Shown here in pieces: positions 1 to 6,451 of a stretch of 12,795 nt of DNA. Numbering within the stretch: the first letter of the stretch is position 1; each line of letters opens with the position of its first letter. This DNA comes from an uncultured Armatimonadota bacterium (lineage in GTDB: Bacteria; Armatimonadota; Fimbriimonadia; Fimbriimonadales; Fimbriimonadaceae), in NCBI GenBank assembly GCA_946478935.1, contig CAMLEL010000030.1, positions 1-12,795 of the forward strand, in the 5' to 3' direction. The position numbers were made by a program, and so were the translations under genes. A model generated the notes under the pieces. It was not told the origin of the DNA. It saw only the letters and a list, made by a program, of their open reading frames with translations, and ran no database searches.

Positions 1-1
1 C

Positions 2-1057
2 ATGTGGAACGGAGCAATCCCGAACATGGCCGCCAATGGCTTTCTCACCCCGCTCGAAACTTTGATGACGCCAGAGGAAGAACGAATCTTCAAGGATCAA
101 AGCTATCCGGTCATTCGAGATAGTGGAATGTTCCGGGGCAAGACTTACGGAATCACCATCGGCTCGGATCTGTACGCACTCTACGTTAATGCTCAGCAGC
201 TCCGCGACGCCGGATTTGATCCCGACGCTTTTCCAAAGACCCCGGAAGAGTTGGTGGCCATGTCCGAGAAACTCCACCGATTCGACGAATCCGGAAATTT
301 AACGCGCCTCGGCTTTCTGATGCGTGATCTCGGATACACGGCGCGCACGTTTGGTGGCGGATTCGATGTTCTGCCGAACGGTGAACTCCGTTTGAATACC
401 CCACAGAACCGCAGGGCGCTCGAGCACATCGCTGGCTACCGCAAATCACTCGGCTACGAGAATGTAGTTCGTTTTGAGGCCGGACTGAACAACATCGAAG
501 GTGCGGCCAGTTGGGCCTTCATGCATGGCGACCTCACGATCACCCTTGACGGCCAATGGCGCGTCGAAGAGTTACGAAAGTTCAAGCCCAATTTGGACTA
601 CCGCGTCTACCCCATTCCTCCCCCCGCCAACGGTGGCAGGGATCGGGCAGGGACCCTCAGCGGTAATTTCATGATCATCCCTTCCTCTGCCAAGCAAAAG
701 GAGGGCGCCTGGGAGTTCGTGAAGTTCTGGTCCGGTATCGAGAATCCAGACCGGGCGGCCGCCTTTTACAACCTTGGTGGCTGGCTTCCCCTTTCGCCGG
801 CGGTCGCCAATTCCCCGACGTTCCAGCGTTGGCTAAAGGCAAATCCTCAGTTCCAAGCGTTCCTGGACATCCTGGCGAGCCCCAATTGCAAGCCAATGCC
901 CGCCATTGCCAACCTCCAGTTCTTGAACGACCAGATTTCAAGAGCAGAAGATCGCGCCGTGCGTGGCGCTCAGTCACCGGCCGAGTCTCTCCGTGAGTTG
1001 GAAACCAAGTTTGTCGAAGAACGAGAAAAGAGGAGGGCGCTCGGATATGACGAGTGA
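2..1057 (+). CDS. ABC transporter extracellular solute-binding protein, carbohydrate type (5' end outside window)
   Basis: This is the substrate-capturing subunit of a carbohydrate ABC importer, acting outside the cytoplasmic membrane. The visible 351 residues match the family-1 solute-binding fold. They begin in the middle of the N-terminal lobe (PNMAANGFLTPLETLM) and continue with the hinge-type segment KTYGITIGSDLYALYVN, a MHGDLTITLDGQWRVEEL stretch, and the late GAWEFVKFWSG / GGWLPLSPAV segments typical of sugar-binding members. There is no signal peptide or lipobox, so the first visible ATG is internal and roughly 80-100 N-terminal residues lie upstream of the window. The stop overlaps the start of the permease gene by 11 bases, which indicates translational coupling. 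The sugar cannot be read from the sequence. The last 35 residues are charged and probably helical. Confidence 0.9.
   Translation: MWNGAIPNMAANGFLTPLETLMTPEEERIFKDQSYPVIRDSGMFRGKTYGITIGSDLYALYVNAQQLRDAGFDPDAFPKTPEELVAMSEKLHRFDESGNLTRLGFLMRDLGYTARTFGGGFDVLPNGELRLNTPQNRRALEHIAGYRKSLGYENVVRFEAGLNNIEGAASWAFMHGDLTITLDGQWRVEELRKFKPNLDYRVYPIPPPANGGRDRAGTLSGNFMIIPSSAKQKEGAWEFVKFWSGIENPDRAAAFYNLGGWLPLSPAVANSPTFQRWLKANPQFQAFLDILASPNCKPMPAIANLQFLNDQISRAEDRAVRGAQSPAESLRELETKFVEEREKRRALGYDE
1031..1036 (+). promoter_or_regulatory. Shine-Dalgarno site of the ABC permease
   Basis: AGGAGG lies inside the 3' end of the solute-binding protein gene, 10 bases before the ATG at 1047. It decides the permease start: the in-frame codon at 963 lies deep inside the upstream gene and would add 28 residues unlike a permease N-terminus. 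Confidence 0.75.
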
Positions 1058-1898
1058 CCGGCCAAAGATTCCTGCCATGAGCCGGTTCGCTGTTTACGCG
1101 GCGCTCATCGCCCTCTCAATCCCCGCGCTCCTGCCCCTATTCTGGATGGTCTCGACCTCGTTAAAGGGCAGCGAGCAGCTCTTCTCTGGCGAATCGCTCT
1201 CCCTCGCCTCCCTTGTTCCAAACCCGGTCGTGACCCAAAACTATCCGGATGCGATCCAGAATATGCCGTTCCTGCTCTACCTGCGCAACACTCTGGTGAT
1301 CTGCTTTGCCAGCGTGATCGGAGCCGTGACTTCCAGCTCGATTGTCGCTTATGGGTTCGCAAAAATCGATTTCTGGGGCAAGAACGTACTTTTCATGATC
1401 ATGATCGCCACGATGGCGCTTCCGGGTCAGGTCACGATGATTCCGGTCTTTAGCCTCTTCAGATCCCTCGGCTGGTATGGAAGCTACCTCCCATTGATCA
1501 TCCCGGCATTTACAGCATCTGCCTACTACGTGTTCCTGCTCAACCAGTTTTTCAAGACCATTCCGACAGAAATGTCTGAGGCGGCACGAGTGGATGGGGC
1601 TGGTGAGTGGACCATCTTTACCAAGTTGGTGCTACCGCTCTCAAAGCCGGCGCTCGCCACCTGCGCCCTATTCCAATTCATTGGCTCTTGGAACGACTTT
1701 CTCGGCCCGCTGCTCTACATCAACGATCCTGCAAAATATCCGCTTGCCTACGGTCAGCAGCAGATCGTTTCTCACTATGGCGGCTTCTACGCGCAACTGA
1801 TGGCTGCCGCAACGATTTTCACCCTGCCGATCATTCTGCTCTTCTTCTTTGCTCAGAAGACCTTCATTCAAGGGATCGCAACCACTGGCGGCAAGTAA
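1047..1898 (+). CDS. Carbohydrate ABC transporter permease, MalG-type
   Basis: This is a membrane-spanning subunit of the same ABC sugar importer as the upstream binding protein. The 283-residue length is normal for MalG-type permeases. A first hydrophobic helix at about residues 13-35 is followed by a short periplasmic loop and further helices at about 78-105, 113-137, 148-168, 200-225 and 250-270. The cytoplasmic EAA loop that contacts the ATPase is clear at 178-197 (EAARVDGAGEWTIFTKLVLP). The start at 1047 is chosen for the AGGAGG ten bases upstream and the typical N-terminus. It overlaps the binding-protein stop by 11 bases. No MalF-type partner or ATPase is in view; the partner permease probably lies upstream of the window, and the ATPase may be encoded elsewhere, as is common for such systems (inference). 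Confidence 0.95.
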   Translation: MTSDRPKIPAMSRFAVYAALIALSIPALLPLFWMVSTSLKGSEQLFSGESLSLASLVPNPVVTQNYPDAIQNMPFLLYLRNTLVICFASVIGAVTSSSIVAYGFAKIDFWGKNVLFMIMIATMALPGQVTMIPVFSLFRSLGWYGSYLPLIIPAFTASAYYVFLLNQFFKTIPTEMSEAARVDGAGEWTIFTKLVLPLSKPALATCALFQFIGSWNDFLGPLLYINDPAKYPLAYGQQQIVSHYGGFYAQLMAAATIFTLPIILLFFFAQKTFIQGIATTGGK

Positions 1899-2058
1899 CC
1901 GGCGAAATCCAGCAGATCTTACAGTTTTCTTATCGACCTGCCGCCCCTTTATACGCGCTCGTGTTCCGCCGTGCGTTTTAATGTTCTTGTCTGCATCCAT
2001 TGGATTCTGTGGAGAGGGATATGCGAATGAGTCTTAGCAGGTCAAGAAAGAAAGGAGA

Positions 2059-2086
2059 GGCCGCCGGCGAGATACCGTCGGCGGTC
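2059..2086. repeat. GC-rich hairpin (10-pair stem, 8-base loop)
   Basis: GGCCGCCGGC at 2059-2068 pairs fully with GTCGGCGGTC at 2077-2086, including two G-U pairs, around the loop GAGATACC. No T tract follows on the plus strand, so it is not a standard plus-strand terminator. On the minus strand the flank is pyrimidine-rich (TCTCCTTTCTTTC), a weak hint of termination for a transcript coming from the right. Confidence 0.55.
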
Positions 2087-2171
2087 TGGCAAAGGCTTCC
2101 CCTGGAACTCTGGGGGGGCCTGGTTGCCATTTTCGTACGGTTTCGAGATGCATTCTCGCAGCCATTCCTAT

Positions 2172-2191
2172 GGGAAGATCGCGATCGTCCC
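2172..2191. repeat. 20-base near-perfect palindrome
   Basis: The sequence reads GGGAaGATCGCGATCgTCCC and is self-complementary except for one mismatched pair. It could be a DNA-binding site or, in RNA, a stem of the structured intergenic stretch. No gene starts just after it on either strand, which argues against a simple operator. Confidence 0.45.
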
Positions 2192-2290
2192 TTGGGATTT
2201 TAAGCGGAATGTCGTCACTGCCCGAAGTGCCGTCGTCATAGAGAGGTCAGTAGCGATTTGGAAGGTAAAACTTTTGAATCATACAGACCA

Positions 2291-2326
2291 GGTTGCGGAT
2301 CGTCTGATTCGCAACCGTTTTTATTT
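2291..2326 (+). terminator. Rho-independent terminator
   Basis: GGTTGCGGATC at 2291-2301 pairs with GATTCGCAACC at 2306-2316 (11 pairs, one G-U) around the loop GTCT. It is followed by GTTTTTATTT. It acts on the plus strand and closes either the ABC operon transcript, about 390 bases past the permease stop, or a separate RNA in the gap. The T tract abuts the stop codon of the minus-strand gene at 2325. In the opposite direction no T tract follows the stem. Confidence 0.85.
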
Positions 2327-2585
2327 AAGTGATGTCGGTCGCTTTCCAGAGTCCTTCCCCTTGAAAAATTGTTCCCTCCATTTCCATCACTCTGAGCACT
2401 GAGGAAACTAGCTCGATCGAATGCTCTCCAAAACTCGCGGGGGCCAGGCCGAGCAATTGACCGATGTGCTTCGCCGAGATTCCCGCCCGGTGACCGTTGA
2501 TAACGTCCAGAACAGCGATCTTGAGCCCCACCAGGCTATTTTGGGCTGATCGATAGGCCTCAAAAAATGATGTCGCTTTGGCCAT
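2325..2585 (-). CDS. Small winged-helix-like protein of unknown function
   Basis: An 86-residue cytoplasmic protein I cannot assign to a named family. Its pattern is helix (LVGLKIAVLDVIN, 18-30), a helix-turn-helix-like part (ISAKHIGQLLGL, 36-47), another helix (SIELVSSVLRVMEMEGTI, 56-73), then a short wing-like end (FQGEGLWKATD). Small winged-helix DNA-binding proteins often have this shape, including the final 'eG.i....g.W.at' wing. It is divergent from the small lipoprotein gene, with 70 bases between the two starts holding a double GTCGAC site that could be its operator (inference). AAGGGAGA sits just before the ATG, somewhat close for a ribosome binding site. It may not bind DNA; wHTH modules are also used for protein contacts. 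Confidence 0.6.
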   Translation of the reverse strand: MAKATSFFEAYRSAQNSLVGLKIAVLDVINGHRAGISAKHIGQLLGLAPASFGEHSIELVSSVLRVMEMEGTIFQGEGLWKATDIT

Positions 2586-2612
2586 TCTCCCTTAGACGAA
2601 ATTGGCAGAACC

Positions 2613-2626
2613 GTCGACCCGTCGAC
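2613..2626. promoter_or_regulatory. Double GTCGAC palindrome, candidate operator
   Basis: GTCGAC-CC-GTCGAC lies midway between two divergent starts (2585 minus and 2656 plus). Each half is a six-base palindrome and the pair is also palindromic around the central CC/GG apart from those two bases. Its position suits a shared operator, possibly for the adjacent winged-helix-like protein. This is inference from position and symmetry only. Confidence 0.3.
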
Positions 2627-2655
2627 ACCATTGCTGCAGTAACATCAGAACACTC

Positions 2656-2991
2656 ATGAAGTTCTTCACCATGTTTCTTTGTGCAGCCTCTATCGTCGTC
2701 AGTGGATGCTCCTCATCGAATTCCGTAGTCGGTACGTGGAAGTCGTCCGAAACCGGGCGCGATTCGAGCGCAACCTTTGAGATCAAGGCCGACAACACAT
2801 TCTCGGCTCAGATGACGGGGACTCGGTCAGACTCCATCTCAGGAAACTACAAGCTGGATGGCAAAACCTTGACCTTCACGCCGACGATGGAAGACGGCAA
2901 ACCCTCAAGCGATGAGGCTCTGACCGTCACGCTGTCCGACGACATGAAGTCGTTTGACATGCCCGGCTCTGGCAAGATGGTCAAACAGTAA
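2656..2991 (+). CDS. Small lipoprotein, lipocalin-like beta-rich domain
   Basis: A 111-residue exported lipoprotein. The N-terminus has Lys2, a hydrophobic stretch, and a lipobox VVSGC with the lipidated cysteine at residue 18. The mature part starts with a serine-rich linker and then VVGTWKSSETG, alternating polar and hydrophobic strands (ATFEIKADNTFSAQMTG, ISGNYKLDGKTLTFTP). This resembles small lipocalin-like 'V.GtW' beta domains that report on or bind small ligands, but the ligand and role are unknown. ATG at 2656 is chosen because it puts the lipobox at the right distance; an upstream in-frame start at 2602 would bury it. No Shine-Dalgarno is visible; TAACAT at 2640-2645 could be a -10. 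It converges on the acetyltransferase gene with only 3 bases between the stop codons. Confidence 0.75.
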   Translation: MKFFTMFLCAASIVVSGCSSSNSVVGTWKSSETGRDSSATFEIKADNTFSAQMTGTRSDSISGNYKLDGKTLTFTPTMEDGKPSSDEALTVTLSDDMKSFDMPGSGKMVKQ

Positions 2992-2994
2992 AAC

Positions 2995-3780
2995 TCAATC
3001 CGCCTTCATGTAGATGTCGATTGGGAACACTTGTTTGAATCCCAACCGCGCGTAAAGTTTTTCGGCGCCGGGCCCTGCCCAAATCGTCGCCCGATCCGCG
3101 CCTTTCTCGTGCTCCGCCCATAGGGCACGCAAGGCGACCGCGGCTCCCGCGCCGAGATTTCGCTCCTCCGGAAGGGTGCACAGGGTATCGAGCGTCGCGA
3201 TGCCATTGGAACTCGTTGCCGAACCCGCAGTAATGGCGCGGCCATCCTTAAATCCCAAGTATCGGATCGTCGGTGAACCCGACCGGTGAATATCCAACTC
3301 GAAGCTCACAACCGAAGGAATGAACGATTCGTCTTCCGCCCCGAAGAGCTTTGGGTAGATTTCAGCATACGTCCGAGCCTCATCCTCCGACTCAACCCGG
3401 CGCACTTCGATTCCGTTCGGCTTGGGTTCTGGAGCGATCTCGTTGAAGTTCGCCGCCATTCCCGTTAACTGAACCACACTTTTCATGCCAAGGTCCTCCA
3501 AACGTCGGCCAAGGTCCGCCGGCTCGCTTAGCGGTGTGACAAACCAACACCATGGCATGCCACGCTCATCCATTTGACTGATGCGGTGCTTGATCTGCGG
3601 GTCGATGTCACCCGAACTGATTTTTGTCTGGCAAATCGCGGAATACGCAGGAAATGCGATCGGCAGGGAATACCAAACGCAGGAATCATCAGTCTCACCA
3701 ACTGCCGAAGCAGAAGACAAAACGTGCCGGGCAAAGTTCACGAACCCGGCATCCACATCACGAAGCGTTCGAGCGTCCAT
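2995..3780 (-). CDS. GNAT-family N-acetyltransferase
   Basis: A 261-residue cytoplasmic protein with a C-terminal acetyltransferase (GNAT) domain that would move an acetyl group from acetyl-CoA to an unknown amine. The acetyl-CoA pyrophosphate loop is ERNLGAGAA (206-214, core RNLGAG), preceded by strands ending in IATLDTLCTLPE. The late segment AEKLYARLGFKQV (239-251) is the usual GNAT motif-B region. The first 120 residues contain WCWFVTPLSEPADLGRRLEDLG, which looks like a degenerate first GNAT-type half, so the protein may be a tandem with only the second half active (inference). ATG at 3780 is preferred over a TTG at 3840: TAGAAT lies 7 bases upstream and the TTG would add a basic, non-conserved-looking stretch. 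The DinB-like gene is 62 bases upstream on the same strand. Confidence 0.88.
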   Translation of the reverse strand: MDARTLRDVDAGFVNFARHVLSSASAVGETDDSCVWYSLPIAFPAYSAICQTKISSGDIDPQIKHRISQMDERGMPWCWFVTPLSEPADLGRRLEDLGMKSVVQLTGMAANFNEIAPEPKPNGIEVRRVESEDEARTYAEIYPKLFGAEDESFIPSVVSFELDIHRSGSPTIRYLGFKDGRAITAGSATSSNGIATLDTLCTLPEERNLGAGAAVALRALWAEHEKGADRATIWAGPGAEKLYARLGFKQVFPIDIYMKAD

Positions 3781-3787
3781 TACGTCG

Positions 3788-3793
3788 ATTCTA
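3788..3793 (-). promoter_or_regulatory. -10-like box of the GNAT gene, leaderless start likely
   Basis: Minus-strand TAGAAT is followed by 7 bases and then ATG (3780). There is no Shine-Dalgarno. A transcript would start at or next to the start codon. A good -35 is not evident. Confidence 0.5.
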
Positions 3794-3800
3794 ACGAGCC

Positions 3801-3819
3801 GGGGACGAGCCGTGTCCCC
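3801..3819. repeat. GGGGAC/GTCCCC hairpin between the DinB-like and GNAT genes
   Basis: GGGGAC (3801-3806) pairs with GTCCCC (3814-3819) around a 7-base loop. It overlaps a direct repeat, ACGAGCCG at 3794-3801 and again at 3805-3812. Lacking a T tract it is a poor terminator. It sits just upstream of the GNAT -10-like box, so it could also be a regulator site. Confidence 0.35.
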
Positions 3820-3842
3820 TAACTTTCGTCTGACCCGCAAAT

Positions 3843-4322
3843 CTACCAGTACATCTGCTTATCCCCATAGAGGGTTTGAATATAAGCAATTTGCCCTTGG
3901 TGATAGGTGAAATTCCAAAACGGATACTCGATGTTCTCCTTCATCGTGATCGTCTGACCGCCATCGAATGGAAGGACAAACGTGTCTCCCAATTTCTCAT
4001 CTGGAAACTCTCGAACCGCCGCATAAAATGCCTCAAGCTGTCGGTTGCACTCTTCTTCACAGGCTTCTGCTGTCGTCCAAGCGCTGGTCTTGCTCTCGAG
4101 CGCCGCTTGTGCCTCGTCGCTCCACTCGGGAAATCCCTCTCCCTTGAGAATCTGCACCGTCCAGCCCGGGCATTGAGCCATCTCTTTGCAAATATCGAGC
4201 ACCGAACGCCCCGAATCCAGCGGCTTCCAATCCAGCTTGTCGGCAGGCACGTGCTTGGCATATTTGAATGCTTCGCGAGCCGCGTTCCTCGTTGCCTCAA
4301 TCATCGAATCCTGAAATCGCAT
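3843..4322 (-). CDS. DinB/YfiT-like four-helix protein with incomplete metal site
   Basis: A 159-residue protein with the DinB-like four-helix pattern: helix with MIEATRNAAREAFKYAKHVPADKLDWKPLD (about 7-36), SVLDICKEMAQCPGWTVQIL (40-59), a charged third helix, and the diagnostic last helix FWNFTYHQGQIAYIQTLYG (135-153). Family members bind a metal, often with bacillithiol or mycothiol-linked roles, through three histidines. Here only His141 is present; the positions of the other two look like Gln50 or nearby and Asn137. The function is therefore unclear and metal binding doubtful. The start at 4322 is chosen because GGAGG lies five bases upstream; an ATG at 4340 would overlap that site. A -35/-10 pair lies upstream at 4365-4394. 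The GNAT gene follows 62 bases downstream. Confidence 0.85.
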   Translation of the reverse strand: MRFQDSMIEATRNAAREAFKYAKHVPADKLDWKPLDSGRSVLDICKEMAQCPGWTVQILKGEGFPEWSDEAQAALESKTSAWTTAEACEEECNRQLEAFYAAVREFPDEKLGDTFVLPFDGGQTITMKENIEYPFWNFTYHQGQIAYIQTLYGDKQMYW

Positions 4323-4327
4323 GGTCT

Positions 4328-4332
4328 CCTCC
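4328..4332 (-). promoter_or_regulatory. Shine-Dalgarno site deciding the DinB-like start
   Basis: Minus-strand GGAGG (within TTGGAGGAGACC) is 5 bases before ATG at 4322. It is one of only two strong Shine-Dalgarno sites in the window. Confidence 0.75.
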
Positions 4333-4364
4333 AACACCATACAGTAGACGTATGGCTACCTATT

Positions 4365-4394
4365 ATTAAACACCACATAGCGGCCAAATGACAA
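4365..4394 (-). promoter_or_regulatory. Candidate promoter of the DinB-like gene
   Basis: On the minus strand TTGTCA (4389-4394) is followed after 18 bases by TTTAAT (4365-4370). A transcript starting about 7 bases on would have a leader of some 35 bases containing the GGAGG site. It lies in the 111-base gap after the purF stop codon. Confidence 0.45.
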
Positions 4395-4433
4395 CCATGC
4401 ACGGCAAAAAAAGCTAAATCTTTCGCTGCACCG

Positions 4434-5897
4434 TCAATCGATGAGGCGCAGTTGACCACTGGAGACGCCGGCGAATTGACCCACATCAGGCGGCATGTCG
4501 AAGGCATGTTTGGTCTGATCCGCAGACACGGGAATGGGGTAATCCCCATTGAAGCAGGCAAGGCAAAAATGGTTGGACTCCTTGCCAACCGCAGCAACCG
4601 CACCCTTGATCGAGAGGTAGCCAAGCGAACTTGCGCCGAGGTAATCACGCAGTTCCTCAAGGCTCATGACCGCCGCCGCCAATTCCCCCTTACTCGCCAT
4701 GTCGATGCCGTAAAAACAAGGAAACTTGATCGGCGGCGCCGTGATCCGCACATGGACTTCAGTCGCCCCGGCTTCGAATAGGAGCTTGACGATCTGCTTG
4801 GTTGTGGTTCCCCGCACGATGGAGTCATCGACCAGCACCACGCGCTGGCCCCGAATATGATCCTCCAATGGGGTCAGCTTCATTCGAACTCCCATCTCCC
4901 GCATGGATTGGTCGGGCTGAATGAAGGTGCGGTGGATATATCGCGATTTGGTCATCCCCTCCCGATACGGTATGCCGCTTTTGCGGCTGTATCCAAGAGC
5001 GGCTGGAATGCCGCTGTCAGGAACGGGAACAACAATATCAGCTTCGATCGGGTGCTCGACCGCCAAGTTCTCACCCATGCGCTCACGGGCAGTGTAGAGC
5101 GACGTACCGTACATCGTGCTGTCGGGACGGGCAAAGTAAATGAACTCAAACAGACACATGGCGTGCTGGGGTTCGGGAACCGCCTGAAAAAAGCGCATGC
5201 CCGAGCGGTCAATCACCACGCATTCGCCCGGCTTGAGCTCTCGATCAGCCTTACCGCCCACCGGGCCGAAAGCGCAAGACTCGCTTGCGACCATGAAGCC
5301 ATCTCCGCGTTTGCCCGCTGTTAGCGGCCGGATGCCCCATGGATCGCGGAATCCCAACAGCAGTTTGGGCGTCAAAACCGTGATGCTGTAAGCGCCACGG
5401 CATCGGCGCATCACTTCCCCAACGGCTTTCTCGACTCCGTCCGGGAGATGCTTGACAAGGATTCGTGCCAAGATCTCCGAATCCGACGTGGAGTCGAAAA
5501 CTTCACCTTCTTCCTCCATCTCGGCACGCAGCTCGGAGGCATTGATGAGGTTTCCATTGTGGGCAACGGCAATGTCCCCGACCAAGCTCTGACAGTAGAT
5601 CGGCTGGGCATTTCGCAGCACACTCGCGCCAGTTGTCGAATACCGCGTGTGGCCAACTGCCATCTCGCCCGGCATACTGCTCAGCGTTTCTGGCGAGAAA
5701 ACTTGGTTCACAAGGCCCATGTCCTTGTGCATCCGGACCATTGACCCATCGCTGACTGCGATCCCGGCTGACTCCTGACCGCGGTGTTGTAGAGCGAATA
5801 AGCCGAAAAAGGCGACCGGCGCGGCATCCTGCTCGGGAGTGTAGATTCCCAGTACGCCGCACTCTTCCTTCAGGCGGTCGTCCGCTTCCCAGGCCAT
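4434..5897 (-). CDS. purF: Amidophosphoribosyltransferase, Fe-S type
   Basis: PurF makes 5-phosphoribosylamine from PRPP and glutamine, the committed step of de novo purine synthesis in the cytoplasm. At 487 residues it has normal length. The N-terminal Ntn glutaminase domain begins with a short propeptide; cleavage would expose the catalytic Cys13 (KEECGVLGIY). HTRYSTTG (83-90) and AHNGNL (112-117) line the glutamine site. The C-terminal phosphoribosyltransferase domain has the PRPP loop VVLVDDSIVRGTT (353-365). Cys248, Cys394, Cys445 and Cys448 match the four ligands of the 4Fe-4S cluster in the Bacillus-type enzyme, so this copy is the Fe-S, propeptide-processed kind. MAWEADDRLKEEC fixes the start. 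TATACT sits 7 bases before the ATG and there is no Shine-Dalgarno, so the mRNA may be leaderless. The exported thioredoxin gene ends 61 bases upstream; no other purine gene is in view. Confidence 0.98.
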   Translation of the reverse strand: MAWEADDRLKEECGVLGIYTPEQDAAPVAFFGLFALQHRGQESAGIAVSDGSMVRMHKDMGLVNQVFSPETLSSMPGEMAVGHTRYSTTGASVLRNAQPIYCQSLVGDIAVAHNGNLINASELRAEMEEEGEVFDSTSDSEILARILVKHLPDGVEKAVGEVMRRCRGAYSITVLTPKLLLGFRDPWGIRPLTAGKRGDGFMVASESCAFGPVGGKADRELKPGECVVIDRSGMRFFQAVPEPQHAMCLFEFIYFARPDSTMYGTSLYTARERMGENLAVEHPIEADIVVPVPDSGIPAALGYSRKSGIPYREGMTKSRYIHRTFIQPDQSMREMGVRMKLTPLEDHIRGQRVVLVDDSIVRGTTTKQIVKLLFEAGATEVHVRITAPPIKFPCFYGIDMASKGELAAAVMSLEELRDYLGASSLGYLSIKGAVAAVGKESNHFCLACFNGDYPIPVSADQTKHAFDMPPDVGQFAGVSSGQLRLID

Positions 5898-5904
5898 GTT
5901 TAAG

Positions 5905-5910
5905 AGTATA
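5905..5910 (-). promoter_or_regulatory. -10-like box of purF
   Basis: Minus-strand TATACT is 7 bases before the purF ATG. It matches a bacterial -10 at five of six positions and implies a transcript starting at or beside the start codon. No clear -35 is seen. Confidence 0.55.
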
Positions 5911-5958
5911 TCGGGTTTCGATTCACAGGATGCTGCCGATAGCGCTGACCAAGCGATC

Positions 5959-6408
5959 CTATACTTTCTTGCCTTTGATCATTTGGCCCGCTCTTGCCGT
6001 CCACTTATCCGGCCCACCAGAGTCGTAGCCATAGCGCCCAATGACCTTGCCTTTGGAATCCAGGAACAAAATGGTTGGGTAGCCCGAGATGCCGTACTTT
6101 TCAGCTAACGACGCATTTTGCGACTTGATCAAGTTCGATTGTGGCTTTCGCCTCGGGTAATCGAGTTCAAGAAGAATGACGTTCTTCTTGGCCCACTCGG
6201 AAAACTTCGGCGTGCTGAATACTTCCTTTTTCAGCTTGATACACCACCCGCACCAGTCACTGCCCGTGAAGTCGGCCAGGATGGGCTTGCCGGTTGCCTT
6301 ACTCTTGGCAAGCGCCTTCTTGTAGTCGATCATCCAATCCGCTGCCAGAGTGGGTACGACCAATCCAGCAGCGAGTGCAGCAGCAACGAGAACGCGAAGA
6401 CCTTTCAT
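5959..6408 (-). CDS. Exported thioredoxin-fold protein (CGWC)
   Basis: A 149-residue thioredoxin-like protein, probably reducing or sorting disulfides outside the cytoplasmic membrane. A signal peptide (MKGLRVLVAAALAAG..., likely cleaved after Ala23) precedes a DsbD-gamma/thioredoxin_7-type domain. The active site is WCGWC (Cys53, Cys56), within ADFTGSDWCGWC, the usual surroundings for this subgroup. The cis-proline is Pro111 in GYPTILFLD, followed by GKVIGRYGY. The lysine-rich end (MIKGKKV) is ordinary. The start is fixed by the signal peptide. TAAACT is 6 bases before the ATG with no Shine-Dalgarno, so it probably has its own leaderless transcript, in a 43-base gap after clpB. A partner such as DsbD or a cytochrome-maturation protein is not nearby, so the client is unknown. 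Confidence 0.95.
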   Translation of the reverse strand: MKGLRVLVAAALAAGLVVPTLAADWMIDYKKALAKSKATGKPILADFTGSDWCGWCIKLKKEVFSTPKFSEWAKKNVILLELDYPRRKPQSNLIKSQNASLAEKYGISGYPTILFLDSKGKVIGRYGYDSGGPDKWTARAGQMIKGKKV

Positions 6409-6409
6409 T

Positions 6410-6421
6410 GCCCTAGTTTAA
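6410..6421 (-). promoter_or_regulatory. -10-like box in the shared 12-base element, thioredoxin gene
   Basis: The minus strand reads TTAAACTAGGGC here, with TAAACT (plus 6415-6420) six bases before the ATG at 6408. The same 12 bases recur at 9470-9481 in the same position before another gene. Confidence 0.55.
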
Positions 6422-6451
6422 GGAATGTTCGGCCCTAAGAGTTCCAGGGTC

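Larger units (their letters stand above)
1899..2324. other. Gene-free stretch with several hairpins
   Basis: I see no convincing protein gene in these 426 bases on either strand. The stretch contains a 10-pair hairpin (2059-2086), a short CGAGA/TCTCG hairpin (2144-2158), a 20-base near-palindrome (2172-2191) and, at its end, a plus-strand intrinsic terminator. It could be the long 3' untranslated part of the ABC operon transcript or hold a structured small RNA ending at the terminator. It does not match tmRNA, RNase P RNA, SRP RNA or a tRNA by eye. Confidence 0.5.

Noticed and set aside
186..449. Open minus-strand frames inside the solute-binding protein gene and similar long frames opposite clpB (for example 6977-7867 plus)
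   Set aside because: They are shadows of clearly coding frames and show no protein-like features of their own.
2021..2203. Possible 60-residue plus-strand gene starting MRMSLSRSRKKGEAAG, with GGAGAGGG just before the ATG
   Set aside because: The reading crosses the 10-pair hairpin and the 20-base palindrome, shows no domain or export pattern, and looks like chance; too weak to list as a gene.
2204..2290. SRP-like RNA signature (AGGTCAG ... GGAAGG)
   Set aside because: The spacing and the conserved loop residues of SRP RNA are not met and the arms do not pair; taken as coincidence.
2124..2402. 92-residue plus-strand frame spanning the terminator
   Set aside because: It runs through the intrinsic terminator and into the opposite-strand winged-helix-like gene, with no recognisable domain.
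4341..4433. Terminator after purF, because of a minus-strand run of seven T's
   Set aside because: The only pairing upstream of the T run includes the T's themselves, with a mismatch and G-U pairs; there is no independent stem.
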